The notes under the pieces were generated by a model that was given only the letters and a program-made list of their open reading frames with translations, made no database searches and was not told the DNA's origin. From Streptococcus merionis DSM 19192 (GTDB lineage Bacteria > Bacillota > Bacilli > Lactobacillales > Streptococcaceae): a DNA stretch of 64,000 bases. Both the position numbers and the translations under genes were made by a program. Below, piece by piece: positions 36,181 to 44,680 of this stretch. The stretch covers positions 39,995-103,994 of the forward strand of contig NZ_KB904538.1 of NCBI RefSeq assembly GCF_000380085.1, given 5' to 3'. The first letter of the stretch is position 1. Every line of letters begins with the position of its first letter.

Positions 36181-36519
36181 CTAATCCACCCTTTCTAATG
36201 TTTTCCGAATTCCTTCTGCGACTATTATCGAAGACAAAATTAAGAGCCAACCATCAGAAGATGTCGGAAAAAGGTGCAACCAGTCTCCCAATATCACAAT
36301 TCCAAACATAGCCACAATGATCACAAACATGTTAGCTATATATGCTGTTTTCGTTTTACAATAAGCATAGACACCAACTCCTAACCAAGCCACTAAAAAT
36401 AACCAAACTGAAATAGCAAAATCATTGAGGAATAATCTTACTATTCCAACTAAAATCATTAGTATAGTGGTGGCATGGAATAAGTCTATATTTTTAATAG
36501 AATTTTTAGATTTGTTCAT
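36181..36519 (-). CDS. Small four-helix membrane protein
   Basis: The 112-residue hypothetical protein has about four hydrophobic segments and a charged C-terminus (ILSSIIVAEGIRKTLERVD). I do not recognise its family. It stops three bases before the M50 gene and lies 32 bases after the DUF3169-like gene, so it is part of that operon. Confidence 0.65.
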   Translation of the reverse strand: MNKSKNSIKNIDLFHATTILMILVGIVRLFLNDFAISVWLFLVAWLGVGVYAYCKTKTAYIANMFVIIVAMFGIVILGDWLHLFPTSSDGWLLILSSIIVAEGIRKTLERVD

Positions 36520-36551
36520 AGTACAGATCTCCTATTATCCAAATAGTATTC

Positions 36552-37271
36552 TCATTTAAAGTATTCTTTAGTAATGCGTAATTGCGAAATTGTGATATAG
36601 AGGTGAATGGCTGCGACGGATAACAAGGCGCCAATCTGATTGGTATTTAAAAGTATGGAAACAGCTCCTAAAATAATATATAAAACAGGGAGAATCTCTG
36701 CAGTTAAGGCATGTAAAATTTTATAACTATTTCTGTACTCAACCTGTAACTCCGCTTCATCTGCTGTTTTTTCCATAAATGCAATGAGATCATCACTACT
36801 AATCATGAAAGGCACTTTAACCTCTCGAACATAGCCATAAACTCTATAATAGATAAAAACTAAGACAAATAGAATAACTAGCGACATCAGATCAAGATAT
36901 AAAAAACTCGCTGTTCTGCTCTTGAGTTCAAAGGAATTCGAGGCTATTACATTAAAAACAGCAGCAATCTGGGAAATATTAAACATGACTGTACTGTAGT
37001 CTAGTGTTTTTCTAGCGGTTTTATAGAGCTCGTAACTCTCGTCATCATCAACAGTCGCTAAATAGTTTTTATGGGTTGTATAGGCTCTTGCAAGAAAATA
37101 ACTAAAACCGATAATAGATAGTAATGCAACTAGTCTTCCAAGCCAAATAATCTGTTCCATTGGGATAGAAAAGTTTAAACCACCTGGACCAAAATAGCCT
37201 ACAATAAATCCAATTAAAAACAGTACCATTGCTAAAACGATGTATTTGAATGCTTTCTTCTTATTTTTCAT
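36552..37271 (-). CDS. DUF3169-like membrane protein
   Basis: The 239-residue protein has about six transmembrane segments and starts with a basic KNKKKAFKY. Its length, topology and position directly after a small Xre regulator are typical of DUF3169 proteins, whose function is unknown. It overlaps the Xre gene by four bases (ATGA), so the two are made together. Confidence 0.7.
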   Translation of the reverse strand: MKNKKKAFKYIVLAMVLFLIGFIVGYFGPGGLNFSIPMEQIIWLGRLVALLSIIGFSYFLARAYTTHKNYLATVDDDESYELYKTARKTLDYSTVMFNISQIAAVFNVIASNSFELKSRTASFLYLDLMSLVILFVLVFIYYRVYGYVREVKVPFMISSDDLIAFMEKTADEAELQVEYRNSYKILHALTAEILPVLYIILGAVSILLNTNQIGALLSVAAIHLYITISQLRITKEYFK

Positions 37272-37483
37272 TCCTCTTCCTCTCCTTCCAGACGAAATAC
37301 ATTGTCCACAGGCTCATTAAAAATCTTAGCGATTTTTAGAGCGATCACGATGGACGGTTGATATTCCCCGCGCTCAATGAGACTAATGGTCTGGCGCGAT
37401 ACCTTAGCAAGATTAGCCAAATCCGTTTGATTATAGCCATCTCTTGCCCTCAACTCTTTAAGCCGATTTTTCAGTTCTAACAT
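37268..37483 (-). CDS. Small Xre-family regulator
   Basis: The 71-residue Cro/C1-type helix-turn-helix protein contains LKELRARDGYNQTDLANLAKVSRQTISLIERGEYQPS, quoted here only as a region at residues 8-42. The SRQTISLIERGEYQPS segment is typical of YozG-like regulators paired with membrane proteins. The start at 37483 has GGGGG upstream. It probably controls its own operon; a candidate operator is the palindrome at 38658-38677. Confidence 0.88.
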   Translation of the reverse strand: MLELKNRLKELRARDGYNQTDLANLAKVSRQTISLIERGEYQPSIVIALKIAKIFNEPVDNVFRLEGEEEE

Positions 37484-37501
37484 AAGGCATTCCCCCATCA
37501 T

Positions 37502-38179
37502 CTAAACAATATACATCAAAACTACTGCAATCAGATTATTGATAAAATGTAAAAGAATGGCATACTCCAAGCGCTTGGTCTTATAGTAGACATAGCCGAG
37601 ACATAAACCCATGCTAGCATATATTATAAAACTGCCGAAATTAGTTGGAAGATGAAAAAGCGCAAAGAATATTGTCCCAACGATTAAACCAGCCTTAGCA
37701 TTTCCCAAGCAAAGGTAGTAAGTGGTATAAGCACGAAACATGATTTCCTCAATAACAGGAGCTGCAAAGACCGTCATAACAATCATGATCAGTGGTGGCA
37801 GAATTCCTTGAACCATCTCTAACGTTTCTTGGTTAGCGGTAGAAACCGCGCCTTCCAGCTGTAAAACAAGAATCCCAGGCAACCTTAGTAGATAAATGGC
37901 TAAAAGACCTCCAAAACCAGTCACCAGAGCCGTTTTCCAAGACAAGCCTTTCAAAGTGAAGCGGAAAAGGTTTACTTTTCTTGCCCAAAATAGAAATCCA
38001 ACAACCGTTACAAATAAAGCAGATAGAGAAAGAAGTATCTGAAGCGTAGAAAATGAAGCATTGGCGACACTATTGTAACCAACAAAGTAACTAATAACGT
38101 TTTGCGGAAAGCTGTTGGCTAAGGCTAAGCCAACTAAACCAAGGATGGCTAAAAAAATAGTTAAAACGTTTCTTTTCAT
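37502..38179 (-). CDS. CPBP-family intramembrane metalloprotease
   Basis: The 225-residue polytopic protein has all CPBP (Abi/Rce1) motifs near the C-terminus: EEIMFR (motif 1), FALFH (motif 2) and HFINN (motif 3). In streptococci and lactobacilli such proteins often give bacteriocin self-immunity, and elsewhere they process prenylated or peptide substrates. It follows the 106-residue gene by eight bases, with AGGAG ahead of its ATG, and precedes the Xre gene by 18 bases. No bacteriocin precursor is seen within the operon. Confidence 0.88.
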   Translation of the reverse strand: MKRNVLTIFLAILGLVGLALANSFPQNVISYFVGYNSVANASFSTLQILLSLSALFVTVVGFLFWARKVNLFRFTLKGLSWKTALVTGFGGLLAIYLLRLPGILVLQLEGAVSTANQETLEMVQGILPPLIMIVMTVFAAPVIEEIMFRAYTTYYLCLGNAKAGLIVGTIFFALFHLPTNFGSFIIYASMGLCLGYVYYKTKRLEYAILLHFINNLIAVVLMYIV

Positions 38180-38187
38180 AAATTCTC

Positions 38188-38508
38188 CTATCCTAGTGGT
38201 TTAATTTCCTTGATATTGTCAATACGAACAATCCGTGTTTCGCTTTTACCACCCTTCAACTCTCGAGAAATTTTGAGCCATTCCTCATCTGCTTCAAGAA
38301 TCTCATAAACTTCCTCAGAACCAAAGATTTCTTCAAAAGTAATTTTGCATTGAGTATTGACTAATTTTTGAATGATCTGTGACATATCTTGCTCTCCTTT
38401 GTTTTCTTTCAATAGTGGTTTCACTTTTCTTTCTAAACGCCTGACTCTCTCTGGGTAAGATAGGTGTAGCAAAACCAATCCTAAAGTTATCCAACCGATG
38501 TATTCCAT
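38188..38508 (-). CDS. Membrane-anchored hypothetical protein, first gene of the protease operon
   Basis: The 106-residue protein has one N-terminal transmembrane segment (YIGWITLGLVLLHLSY), a basic stretch (RVRRLERKVK) and a soluble C-terminal domain with the pattern EVYEILEADEEWLKI and IVRIDNIKEI. That part recalls small LSM-like or SH3-like domains of unknown role. AAGGAG lies just before the ATG. I do not recognise the family. It heads the six-gene operon running to the M50 protease. Confidence 0.65.
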   Translation of the reverse strand: MEYIGWITLGLVLLHLSYPERVRRLERKVKPLLKENKGEQDMSQIIQKLVNTQCKITFEEIFGSEEVYEILEADEEWLKISRELKGGKSETRIVRIDNIKEIKPLG

Positions 38509-38635
38509 AAACTGCTCCTTTTCGTAAATATTAAGTTTAGCCTTTGTGTCTTCGACTAAAACTTGATAGTTTCATTCTTGCTATCTAAGGTATTGAGCTC
38601 ATACAAATGCTTTTATCTACTATTTTTATAGTCAT

Positions 38636-38677
38636 ATTGTAACATATCATTTTTATTTTGACAATGATATTTGTCAA
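38636..38677 (-). promoter_or_regulatory. Promoter and palindromic operator of the protease operon
   Basis: On the reverse strand, -35 TTGTCA (38659-38664), a 17-base spacer and -10 TACAAT (38636-38641). A perfect inverted repeat TTGACAA-TGATAT-TTGTCAA (38658-38677) covers the -35. It is a good candidate binding site for the operon's Xre protein, by position. Confidence 0.65.
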
Positions 38678-38789
38678 GGTTTTTATGATTTTTTGAAAAA
38701 TAGTTACTATGGTTGTCCGAGTGCCTTTGAAAACTAGCTATCATAAGCATTTTTTGATAAAATGAGACATAGAAAGTTTGAGGTGTGAC

Positions 38790-39053
38790 ATGCAGAATTT
38801 AGAAACAAGTCGTCATCATATCGATCAGATTGACCGCGAGTTGGTTGTGCTTTTGGAAAAACGACTACATGAGGTCAAACAGGTTATTGCCTATAAAAAA
38901 GCCCACGATCTTCCTGTTCTAGATAGCGATCGTGAGCAAGCTGTGCTGGATAAAGTGGCTTCACTCGTCAGCAAGCCAGAGTACAAAGAAACCATCATCA
39001 ATACTTTTGCTGATATGATGGCACGATCTCGAGAGTATCAGGCCAAGTCATAA
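38790..39053 (+). CDS. aroQ: Chorismate mutase (AroQ class)
   Basis: The 87-residue all-alpha mutase converts chorismate to prephenate for phenylalanine and tyrosine. The core pattern IDQIDRELVVLLEKRLHEV and LDSDREQAVLDKV carries the usual Arg, Lys and Glu catalytic positions. The start ATG 38790 has GAGG six bases before it; an upstream TTG frame is not needed. An extended -10 (TGA-TAAAAT, 38758-38763) precedes it. It stands alone. Downstream are the second copy of the dispersed repeat and a terminator. Confidence 0.88.
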   Translation: MQNLETSRHHIDQIDRELVVLLEKRLHEVKQVIAYKKAHDLPVLDSDREQAVLDKVASLVSKPEYKETIINTFADMMARSREYQAKS

Positions 39054-39075
39054 CCCCGTGAAAATGGGGACTTGT

Positions 39076-39284
39076 ACGAGGCTGGGCAAAAAATCCAATC
39101 TCACCTCTCATCGTTTGCTTCAACATCTCAGTGCAGTGGTTGGGAGTAAGACTTGTTGGCCATGCCAACTTAGTCTTACCCCTGCAAAGATCATTAGGTG
39201 CTTTAGCGCCAATGAACCACTGCTGATTGGCAGATTTATTCGTATTTTACACTCCAAATCCGGCCTAATAACTGTGCGGGGGTG
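39076..39284. repeat. Dispersed ~200-bp intergenic repeat, copy 2
   Basis: Near-identical to 25445-25648 over the first ~150 bases, diverging in the middle of the right third, then matching again at TGTGCGGGGGTG. It has the same central palindrome and GGTGCTTTAGCGCC hairpin. It lies between aroQ and its terminator. Confidence 0.85.
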
Positions 39285-39409
39285 GGAAAACGAACTCTTT
39301 TTGATTGCTTGAGTTCTTTCCCACTCCCTCTCTCCAGCAGCGTCTAAAGACGCTCGCTGAACTTTGTTCAGGTTATGCTTTTATTACTTGACTTGAAGCC
39401 ATGACAATA

Positions 39410-39447
39410 ACCCACAAATCAAAATGATCTGCGGGTCTTTTTCTTTT
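39410..39447 (+). terminator. Terminator downstream of aroQ and repeat
   Basis: ACCCACAAATCA (39410-39421) pairs with TGATCTGCGGGT (39425-39436) with two wobble pairs, followed by a long T-rich tract. Confidence 0.75.
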
Positions 39448-39544
39448 TTGAGCCAAATAGGATTACGATAGTAATAAAAGGTATTGTGATTAGAAGCGCT
39501 CATGTCAACCAAACATCACAAGCACTTTCTACCAGTCTACCTTA

Positions 39545-39616
39545 TCTCCCCTGCCGGAGTCGAACCAGCGACTAATTCTTAGGAGGAACTTGTTATATCC
39601 ACTTAACTAAGGGGAG
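39545..39616 (-). tRNA. tRNA-Arg (anticodon CCT)
   Basis: On the reverse strand, acceptor arms CTCCCCT and AGGGGAG pair fully. D-arm GTTA...TAAC, anticodon stem AGTTC/GAATT around loop CTCCTAA (anticodon CCT) and T-arm GCTGG-TTCGACT-CCGGC complete the cloverleaf. The discriminator base is A and CCA is not encoded. It reads AGG codons. It stands alone, next to an IS630 remnant. Confidence 0.93.
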
Positions 39617-39756
39617 CAAAACCAATAATCTTAGGATACTGAATTTGGCTCCATCTGTCAAGTTAAAACCATGTTGATCCAGAACAAACGTCTGAAGAAG
39701 ATAGCACTTTCTATAAACAGCTTTTCCTGTTCAATCAAGGAAGTTGACAATACAAT

Positions 39757-40044
39757 GTGCAAAGCAAAAATCAGAAAAAAGTCAGTAGTGTTTGGCAATC
39801 AAGGAAGAGACTACTAAAAATTGCCAGCTTTCACCCTAAAGGTAAGTTGGATGACCTATGTATAGCTCATAATCACTACTTTCTTCTCTTGTCTGCTTAT
39901 TCCCCAGAGCTAAATCCTATCGAGCAAACTTGGGCAAATCTTAAAAATAGAGTCGCTGAACTGTTGAAAACGATCAAACCAGTAGACATGTGTCTGGTGT
40001 ACTATTTTAGACTGGATACCTTGTTATCGGGCACTTACGTTTAG
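39757..40044 (+). pseudogene. IS630-family transposase remnant (C-terminal part)
   Basis: The translated segment contains ASFHPKGKLDDLC and LSAYSPELNPIEQTWANLKN, the hallmark last third of IS630-type DDE transposases. The catalytic centre before it is missing and the end is disrupted; it runs into the histidine-kinase stop codon on the other strand. It has no function as a transposase. Sequence from about 39660 may also belong to it. Confidence 0.8.
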
Positions 40045-41738
40045 CCTTTAGGGAAAAAGAGGTTAATTTTTGTATAGCGATCCTCCTCAGATTGAATCGT
40101 CATTTGGTAATCCTCTCCGAAAAATAACGAGAGACGTTGGTCAACATTTTGCAAACCAACTCCTGAGGATAGCATACTTTTCACAGCTGATTGGTCTTGA
40201 GAGAATCCTTTACCATTATCAAAAATGGTAACTTTGATATGCTGGTCTGCTTCGGAAACTGTCAGTCTAATCTTTCCAGGCCGATCGACTGGCTTAATAC
40301 CGTGATAAATAGCATTTTCCACAATGGGCTGTAAGATAAGTTTGGGAAGCGTGAAGCGATCATATTTTGCGAGTTCTTCAATGTCATACTGTAGTTTTTC
40401 ACCATAGCGTTGTTCTTGAATAAAGAGGTACTGCCGCACATGGTCAATTTCATCCTTGAGGGAAATGAGTTCATTGCCATTGTTAAGTGCTAAACGGAAA
40501 AATTTAGCTAAAGCTTTTGTCAAATCAACCACGCGCTGACTATCATTGAACTCTGCCATCCAAACAATGGTGTCCAAGGTATTGTAAAGGAAATGTGGAT
40601 TAATCTGGCTAGCAAGTGCTTGGAGCTCGTATTGACGGATACTCTGTTCATTTTGCTTGATTTCAGTCATCAAGACATTGATTTGATCAAGCATAGTATT
40701 GAACTGCCTTGATAAATCCACTAATTCAACAGCACCAACTTCTTGGGCACGAATGTTGGAATCCCCTTGACCTACCTTTAAAATAACCTGTTGTAAGTGT
40801 TTCAGGGGGCTAATCCAACGCTTCAAAATAAACCAAATCGAAAGACAGCATACTATGAGACTCACAATTCCCAACCCTACAAAAGATGACAGTATTTTCG
40901 ATTGCAATGTATGCAAGCCATTCAACGATGCTACCCCGATCACTGTCCAATTGCTATCAGGAATTTTGTATTGGTAAATATACTTTTCATGGTTGTCTGA
41001 AAAACCGTTTTTGACTGCGATGTAAGGTTTTAACCGATCCATTTCAACTTGGCTGGAGTAGACCTTGTTTTCTGGATGGTAGACAAATTGATGTTGGTCA
41101 TTGATAATAAACGTGAAACCTGTCGAGCCTAACTCCAGCTTGTCAAGATAGGTCTCTAATGTCTCATAACCAATGTCTAAGCGTAAAACACCTAAGTTCT
41201 GACCATTTGCGTCTGACACTTCCTGAGTGACCGAGATAATCCACTCTTCCTTGTGGTTGGCAAACTGTGTTAACCGCGCAGGTGTCAAGACTGGCATCAT
41301 GGCTTCATCTTCAATAGCCTTTTGATACCAACTTTCTTTCATCATATCAGAAGAAGTCTTCATGTCCAGCTCTGTATCGGTGGAGATGACTTCTCCTGAT
41401 CGGGTCACTAAGGTAGCAGCCACTAGATCACGGTCTGCCTCCAAAAGTGTTTGCATCATTTGGACAAAATTCTGCTTGTTAGCAGTTGTCGGCGATTCAA
41501 TGTAGGCCCGTAAGGTTGGATTGACCACTAAGCTGCTACTTGTTTGTTGCAATTTTTGAAGGTAGGAATGGACAAACTCCCCACCTTGTTTGATACTGTT
41601 TTGTGTCGCTTGGACAGTCACTTCTGTAATCGCCTGTGAGGTTGTTTGGTAGTAGGTCACACCGATAAGCCCCAAAAAACCAATCACAACGACAAAAAAG
41701 GAAAGAACGAGCTGGATGAGAAGAGACGGTTTTTTCAT
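40041..41738 (-). CDS. YesM/LytS-type sensor histidine kinase
   Basis: The 565-residue membrane kinase has TM1 at residues ~8-30, an extracellular Cache-type sensor ~35-275, TM2 ~280-305 and a HAMP domain ~307-358. The phosphoacceptor is His382 in QINPHFLYNTLDT, followed by an ATPase domain (ILQPIVENAIYHG, IFDNGKGFS). It overlaps the response regulator by one base (TGATG). Its place after msrAB matches the pneumococcal order etrx1-msrAB1-rr09-hk09, so it likely belongs to that two-component system. Signal unknown; many YesM kinases respond to sugars through a binding protein. Confidence 0.9.
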   Translation of the reverse strand: MKKPSLLIQLVLSFFVVVIGFLGLIGVTYYQTTSQAITEVTVQATQNSIKQGGEFVHSYLQKLQQTSSSLVVNPTLRAYIESPTTANKQNFVQMMQTLLEADRDLVAATLVTRSGEVISTDTELDMKTSSDMMKESWYQKAIEDEAMMPVLTPARLTQFANHKEEWIISVTQEVSDANGQNLGVLRLDIGYETLETYLDKLELGSTGFTFIINDQHQFVYHPENKVYSSQVEMDRLKPYIAVKNGFSDNHEKYIYQYKIPDSNWTVIGVASLNGLHTLQSKILSSFVGLGIVSLIVCCLSIWFILKRWISPLKHLQQVILKVGQGDSNIRAQEVGAVELVDLSRQFNTMLDQINVLMTEIKQNEQSIRQYELQALASQINPHFLYNTLDTIVWMAEFNDSQRVVDLTKALAKFFRLALNNGNELISLKDEIDHVRQYLFIQEQRYGEKLQYDIEELAKYDRFTLPKLILQPIVENAIYHGIKPVDRPGKIRLTVSEADQHIKVTIFDNGKGFSQDQSAVKSMLSSGVGLQNVDQRLSLFFGEDYQMTIQSEEDRYTKINLFFPKG

Positions 41739-42469
41739 CAATCGTGTTCCTTCCTAAATTGACGTGGTGTTTTTCCAGTTTCCAGTTTAAAGCGTTGGGA
41801 AAAATAATTCATATCTTCAAAACCAACCTGCTCAGCGATTTCATATATTTTCAAGTCGGTTGTCAAGAGTAACAACTTAGCTTTTCTAATCCGCTCAGCA
41901 ATCAGATAGTGCTGGAAAGGTTGCCCCACATCGTTTTTGATGAGCTGACTGAGGTAGTTAGCAGAAAACCCCAACTGATCCGCTAAGTTTTTCAAAGTTA
42001 AGTTGGGATCAGACAGGCGCTCCTGAATAGCTTGCCCTAGTGAAGAATGGTGTTTTCCTTCTACGAGTTCTTTAACTTCTATCTCTGTTTGAGCTTGTCT
42101 TAAGTGAAGTAAAATTTGACTCAGAATCTGTTCGACATCAGTTTTTGAAAAAGGTTTTAAAAGGTAGTCATCTGCTCCTAATTTTAAGGCTGAAAGAGCA
42201 TAGTCGAACTCATCATAGCCTGTCAGAAAGACAACATGAGTCCGAGGCTCTCTCTCCTTGATTAATTGGGCAAGCGAAATCCCATCTAAATGTGGCATAT
42301 TGATATCTGTCAACACAATATCAATCGGCTTTTCTTGAAAAATTTGCCAAGCTTCACGTCCGTCGGCGGCTTCTTCTACGATGTGAATGTCGAATTGACT
42401 ATAATCAATCAGGTTGCGAATCCCTTTTCGCACTAAGGGCTCATCTTCGGCGATCAATAATCCATACAT
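41738..42469 (-). CDS. YesN/AraC-type response regulator
   Basis: The 243-residue protein has an N-terminal receiver with phosphoacceptor Asp55 in VLTDINMPHLDG and a C-terminal AraC-type double helix-turn-helix (LADQLGFSANYLSQLIKND; IYEIAEQVGFEDMNYFSQRFK). Coupled to the kinase downstream, it lies 59 bases after msrAB. It probably activates transport, surface or redox genes; targets are not visible. Confidence 0.92.
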   Translation of the reverse strand: MYGLLIAEDEPLVRKGIRNLIDYSQFDIHIVEEAADGREAWQIFQEKPIDIVLTDINMPHLDGISLAQLIKEREPRTHVVFLTGYDEFDYALSALKLGADDYLLKPFSKTDVEQILSQILLHLRQAQTEIEVKELVEGKHHSSLGQAIQERLSDPNLTLKNLADQLGFSANYLSQLIKNDVGQPFQHYLIAERIRKAKLLLLTTDLKIYEIAEQVGFEDMNYFSQRFKLETGKTPRQFRKEHD

Positions 42470-42528
42470 AGGTATCGTTCCTGCTTTATCTCTTTTGGTT
42501 TTCTTAGCCTATTATACCAAACCATTTG

Positions 42529-43647
42529 TTATTTCACATAATCGATCAGATAACCGTAGCCTTCTTTTTCCATTTCAGCTTTTGGAACAAAGCGAATAGA
42601 CAGGCTATTGATGCAATAGCGTAAGCCTCCCTTGTCTTTCGGACCATCTGTAAAGACGTGACCAAGATGAGAATCGCCGACACGACTTCTGACCTCGACA
42701 CGCTTCATGTTAAAGCTAGTATCTTCGTGGTAATTCACAACATCGGGGCTAATTGGTCGCGTGAAGCTCGGCCAGCCACAGCCCGATTCAAATTTATCGC
42801 TAGAAGAAAAGAGTGGCTCTCCTGTTACAACATCAACGTAAAGACCTGGCTCAAACTGATCCCAATAACGGTTTGAAAAAGCGCGTTCTGTTTCGTTTTT
42901 TTGGGTGACGGCATATTCTTGATCAGATAGTTTTTCCCGTAAAATAGCGTCACTCGGTTTATGATAAAGAGCTGCATCAATCACAGGATAAGAAGCTTCG
43001 TTGATGTTGATATGGCAGTAACCGTTCGGATTTTTTCGAAGATAATCCTGATGGTAATCTTCTGCCATGACATAATTGGATAACGGTTTTACTTCGACCG
43101 CAATAGGTTTGTCAAAATGACTGGCCTGCTCTGTGATGAATTGGTTAATTGTCTCTAAATCGTCATCATCGGTATAGTAAATACCTGTTCGGTATTGCCT
43201 TCCGACATCGTTACCTTGTTTATTGACACTAGTCGGATTGATGATTCGGAAGAAATGAAGAAGCAACTCTCGTAAACTAATCTGCTTCGCATCATAGCTG
43301 ATGTCAACGGCTTCTGCATGGTCAGTTTGACTAATGAGCTGATAGTTAGTGGTTTCACTGCGACCGTTAGCATACCCCACCGTCACATCAACAACGCCAG
43401 GGATACGAGAAAAGTATTCTTCAACACCCCAGAAGCAGCCTCCTGCAAGGTGGATATGGTGAATGTCTTTGTTGTTCATGGCGTCTTCTCCTTTCGTATT
43501 TTTAGACATAGGTTGGCTGACTGCTGCGGACTGAATCTTCTTTATGGATGACTGGTCTACTGGATGTTTTCTTAGAAAAGACAAGCCAACTCCTATGATA
43601 AGGATGATCAATAGAGGAAAAAGCCATTTCCAATGTTCTTTTACCAT
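42529..43647 (-). CDS. msrAB: Membrane-anchored methionine sulfoxide reductase MsrAB fusion
   Basis: The 372-residue protein has an N-terminal transmembrane anchor (~residues 8-24), an MsrA domain with [11 protein letters not shown] (about residues 70-225) and a C-terminal MsrB domain with GCGWPSF and catalytic Cys in RYCINS. It repairs both S and R forms of methionine sulfoxide outside the membrane. Electrons come from cytoplasmic thioredoxin through CcdA and the thioredoxin-like lipoprotein encoded just upstream (14-base gap). GAGAGG precedes the ATG. Confidence 0.94.
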   Translation of the reverse strand: MVKEHWKWLFPLLIILIIGVGLSFLRKHPVDQSSIKKIQSAAVSQPMSKNTKGEDAMNNKDIHHIHLAGGCFWGVEEYFSRIPGVVDVTVGYANGRSETTNYQLISQTDHAEAVDISYDAKQISLRELLLHFFRIINPTSVNKQGNDVGRQYRTGIYYTDDDDLETINQFITEQASHFDKPIAVEVKPLSNYVMAEDYHQDYLRKNPNGYCHININEASYPVIDAALYHKPSDAILREKLSDQEYAVTQKNETERAFSNRYWDQFEPGLYVDVVTGEPLFSSSDKFESGCGWPSFTRPISPDVVNYHEDTSFNMKRVEVRSRVGDSHLGHVFTDGPKDKGGLRYCINSLSIRFVPKAEMEKEGYGYLIDYVK

Positions 43648-43661
43648 TGCTATTACCTCTC

Positions 43662-44267
43662 TTAATGGATGCTATCTAAGGTTTTTTTGATGTCTTCTTT
43701 AGACATAAAGCCGACCTGCGTCTTGACTAAGACCCCATCACTTCCGATAAAGGCCGCTGTCGGATAGCCACGAATCCCATAATCTTCTATGCCCTTGCCT
43801 TTTTCGTCCAACAAAACAGGGATTCCTTTATATTCTAAGCCATTATACCATTTTTTAAAGCCTTCTGTAGATTGTTCGCCATTATGATTTGGAGAAACAA
43901 CCGTGAGAACCACATAGTCATCGCCTTGTTCCTTAGCTAATTCTTCTGTTTCTGGTAAACTTGAGAGGCAAATCGAACACCAGGAAGCCCAAAACTTCAA
44001 GTATACCTTTTTTCCTTTAAAATCAGACAAGCGATAAACCTTTCCATCAACTCCTGTCAATTCAAAATTAGGAGCTAACGAACCTTTATTCACCATCTGG
44101 TCAGACTTTCCTTTGTCATGCTTCATCTCATTAGATTCTCCTTTTTTCTCTTGCATCGTTGTTGTGTCTTTTTTAGCCTTATCAGGTGTTTTTTCTGATG
44201 ATTGCTGGCTGCAAGCTCCTAAAAGCGTTAAACTTACTAAACCAGCCATTAAACAAGCTTTTTTCAT
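43662..44267 (-). CDS. TlpA-like extracellular thioredoxin lipoprotein (Etrx-type)
   Basis: The 201-residue lipoprotein has signal peptide and lipobox LLGACSQQ, a charged Met-containing linker ([20 protein letters not shown]), then a TlpA/AhpC-TSA thioredoxin fold with WCSIC active site and cis-Pro in RGYPTAAF. It carries electrons from CcdA to MsrAB on the outer face of the membrane. The start at ATG 44267 has GGAGG seven bases upstream; an earlier frame is rejected. It lies between msrAB and a 413-base gap with two repeat fragments. Confidence 0.9.
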   Translation of the reverse strand: MKKACLMAGLVSLTLLGACSQQSSEKTPDKAKKDTTTMQEKKGESNEMKHDKGKSDQMVNKGSLAPNFELTGVDGKVYRLSDFKGKKVYLKFWASWCSICLSSLPETEELAKEQGDDYVVLTVVSPNHNGEQSTEGFKKWYNGLEYKGIPVLLDEKGKGIEDYGIRGYPTAAFIGSDGVLVKTQVGFMSKEDIKKTLDSIH

Positions 44268-44680
44268 AAAATTCCTCCATAAAATAAAATACAAAGAGCG
44301 CTTGAAAATCCTTAGAAATTTGATAGAGGCTGGGTTCAAGCCCAGTCCCATTACTTTTCATCAAGAAAGAGCTCGTTTCCCATGCACTGTTGATTGTCGC
44401 TCACCATTTATCGGTTTTAACAAGCCCAAGCAGTCTCACTTCCTGCCTGAGCTTGAAAATAATACTGTTTTAATTGGTCGTCTGAAATAATTCCACTTCC
44501 AAACCAAGCAAAAAACTACTATACTCAAAGAAAATCAAAAGCTGAATGAGACAAGAAAATCGGAGGTAGAACTGATGCTCTTTATGGTAGGATAATGACA
44601 TCAGCTTTCGATTTTCACTGAGCGTTAAAGCTAAGCCGTTTTTCTAGGATTCTAACTCGTGTTTATTCCAATAAGAAATC
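44268..44680. other. Repeat-filled gap inside the msr operon
   Basis: The 413 bases between the Met-rich lipoprotein and the thioredoxin gene have no gene. They contain a GAGGCTGGGTTCAAGCCCAGTC hairpin piece near 44324-44347 (stem TGGG-TTCAAG-CCCA), related to the starts of the dispersed repeats, and the inverted-end element at 44524-44622. These insertions probably weaken or split co-transcription of the operon. Confidence 0.55.
44524..44622. repeat. 99-bp element with inverted ends (MITE-like)
   Basis: The 22-base left end (44524-44545) and right end (44601-44622) are complementary at 19 of 22 positions. The end core CTTTTGATTTTCTTT recurs at 33646-33660. It has no coding capacity. It could be a miniature inverted-repeat element or a structured RNA repeat. 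Confidence 0.6.
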
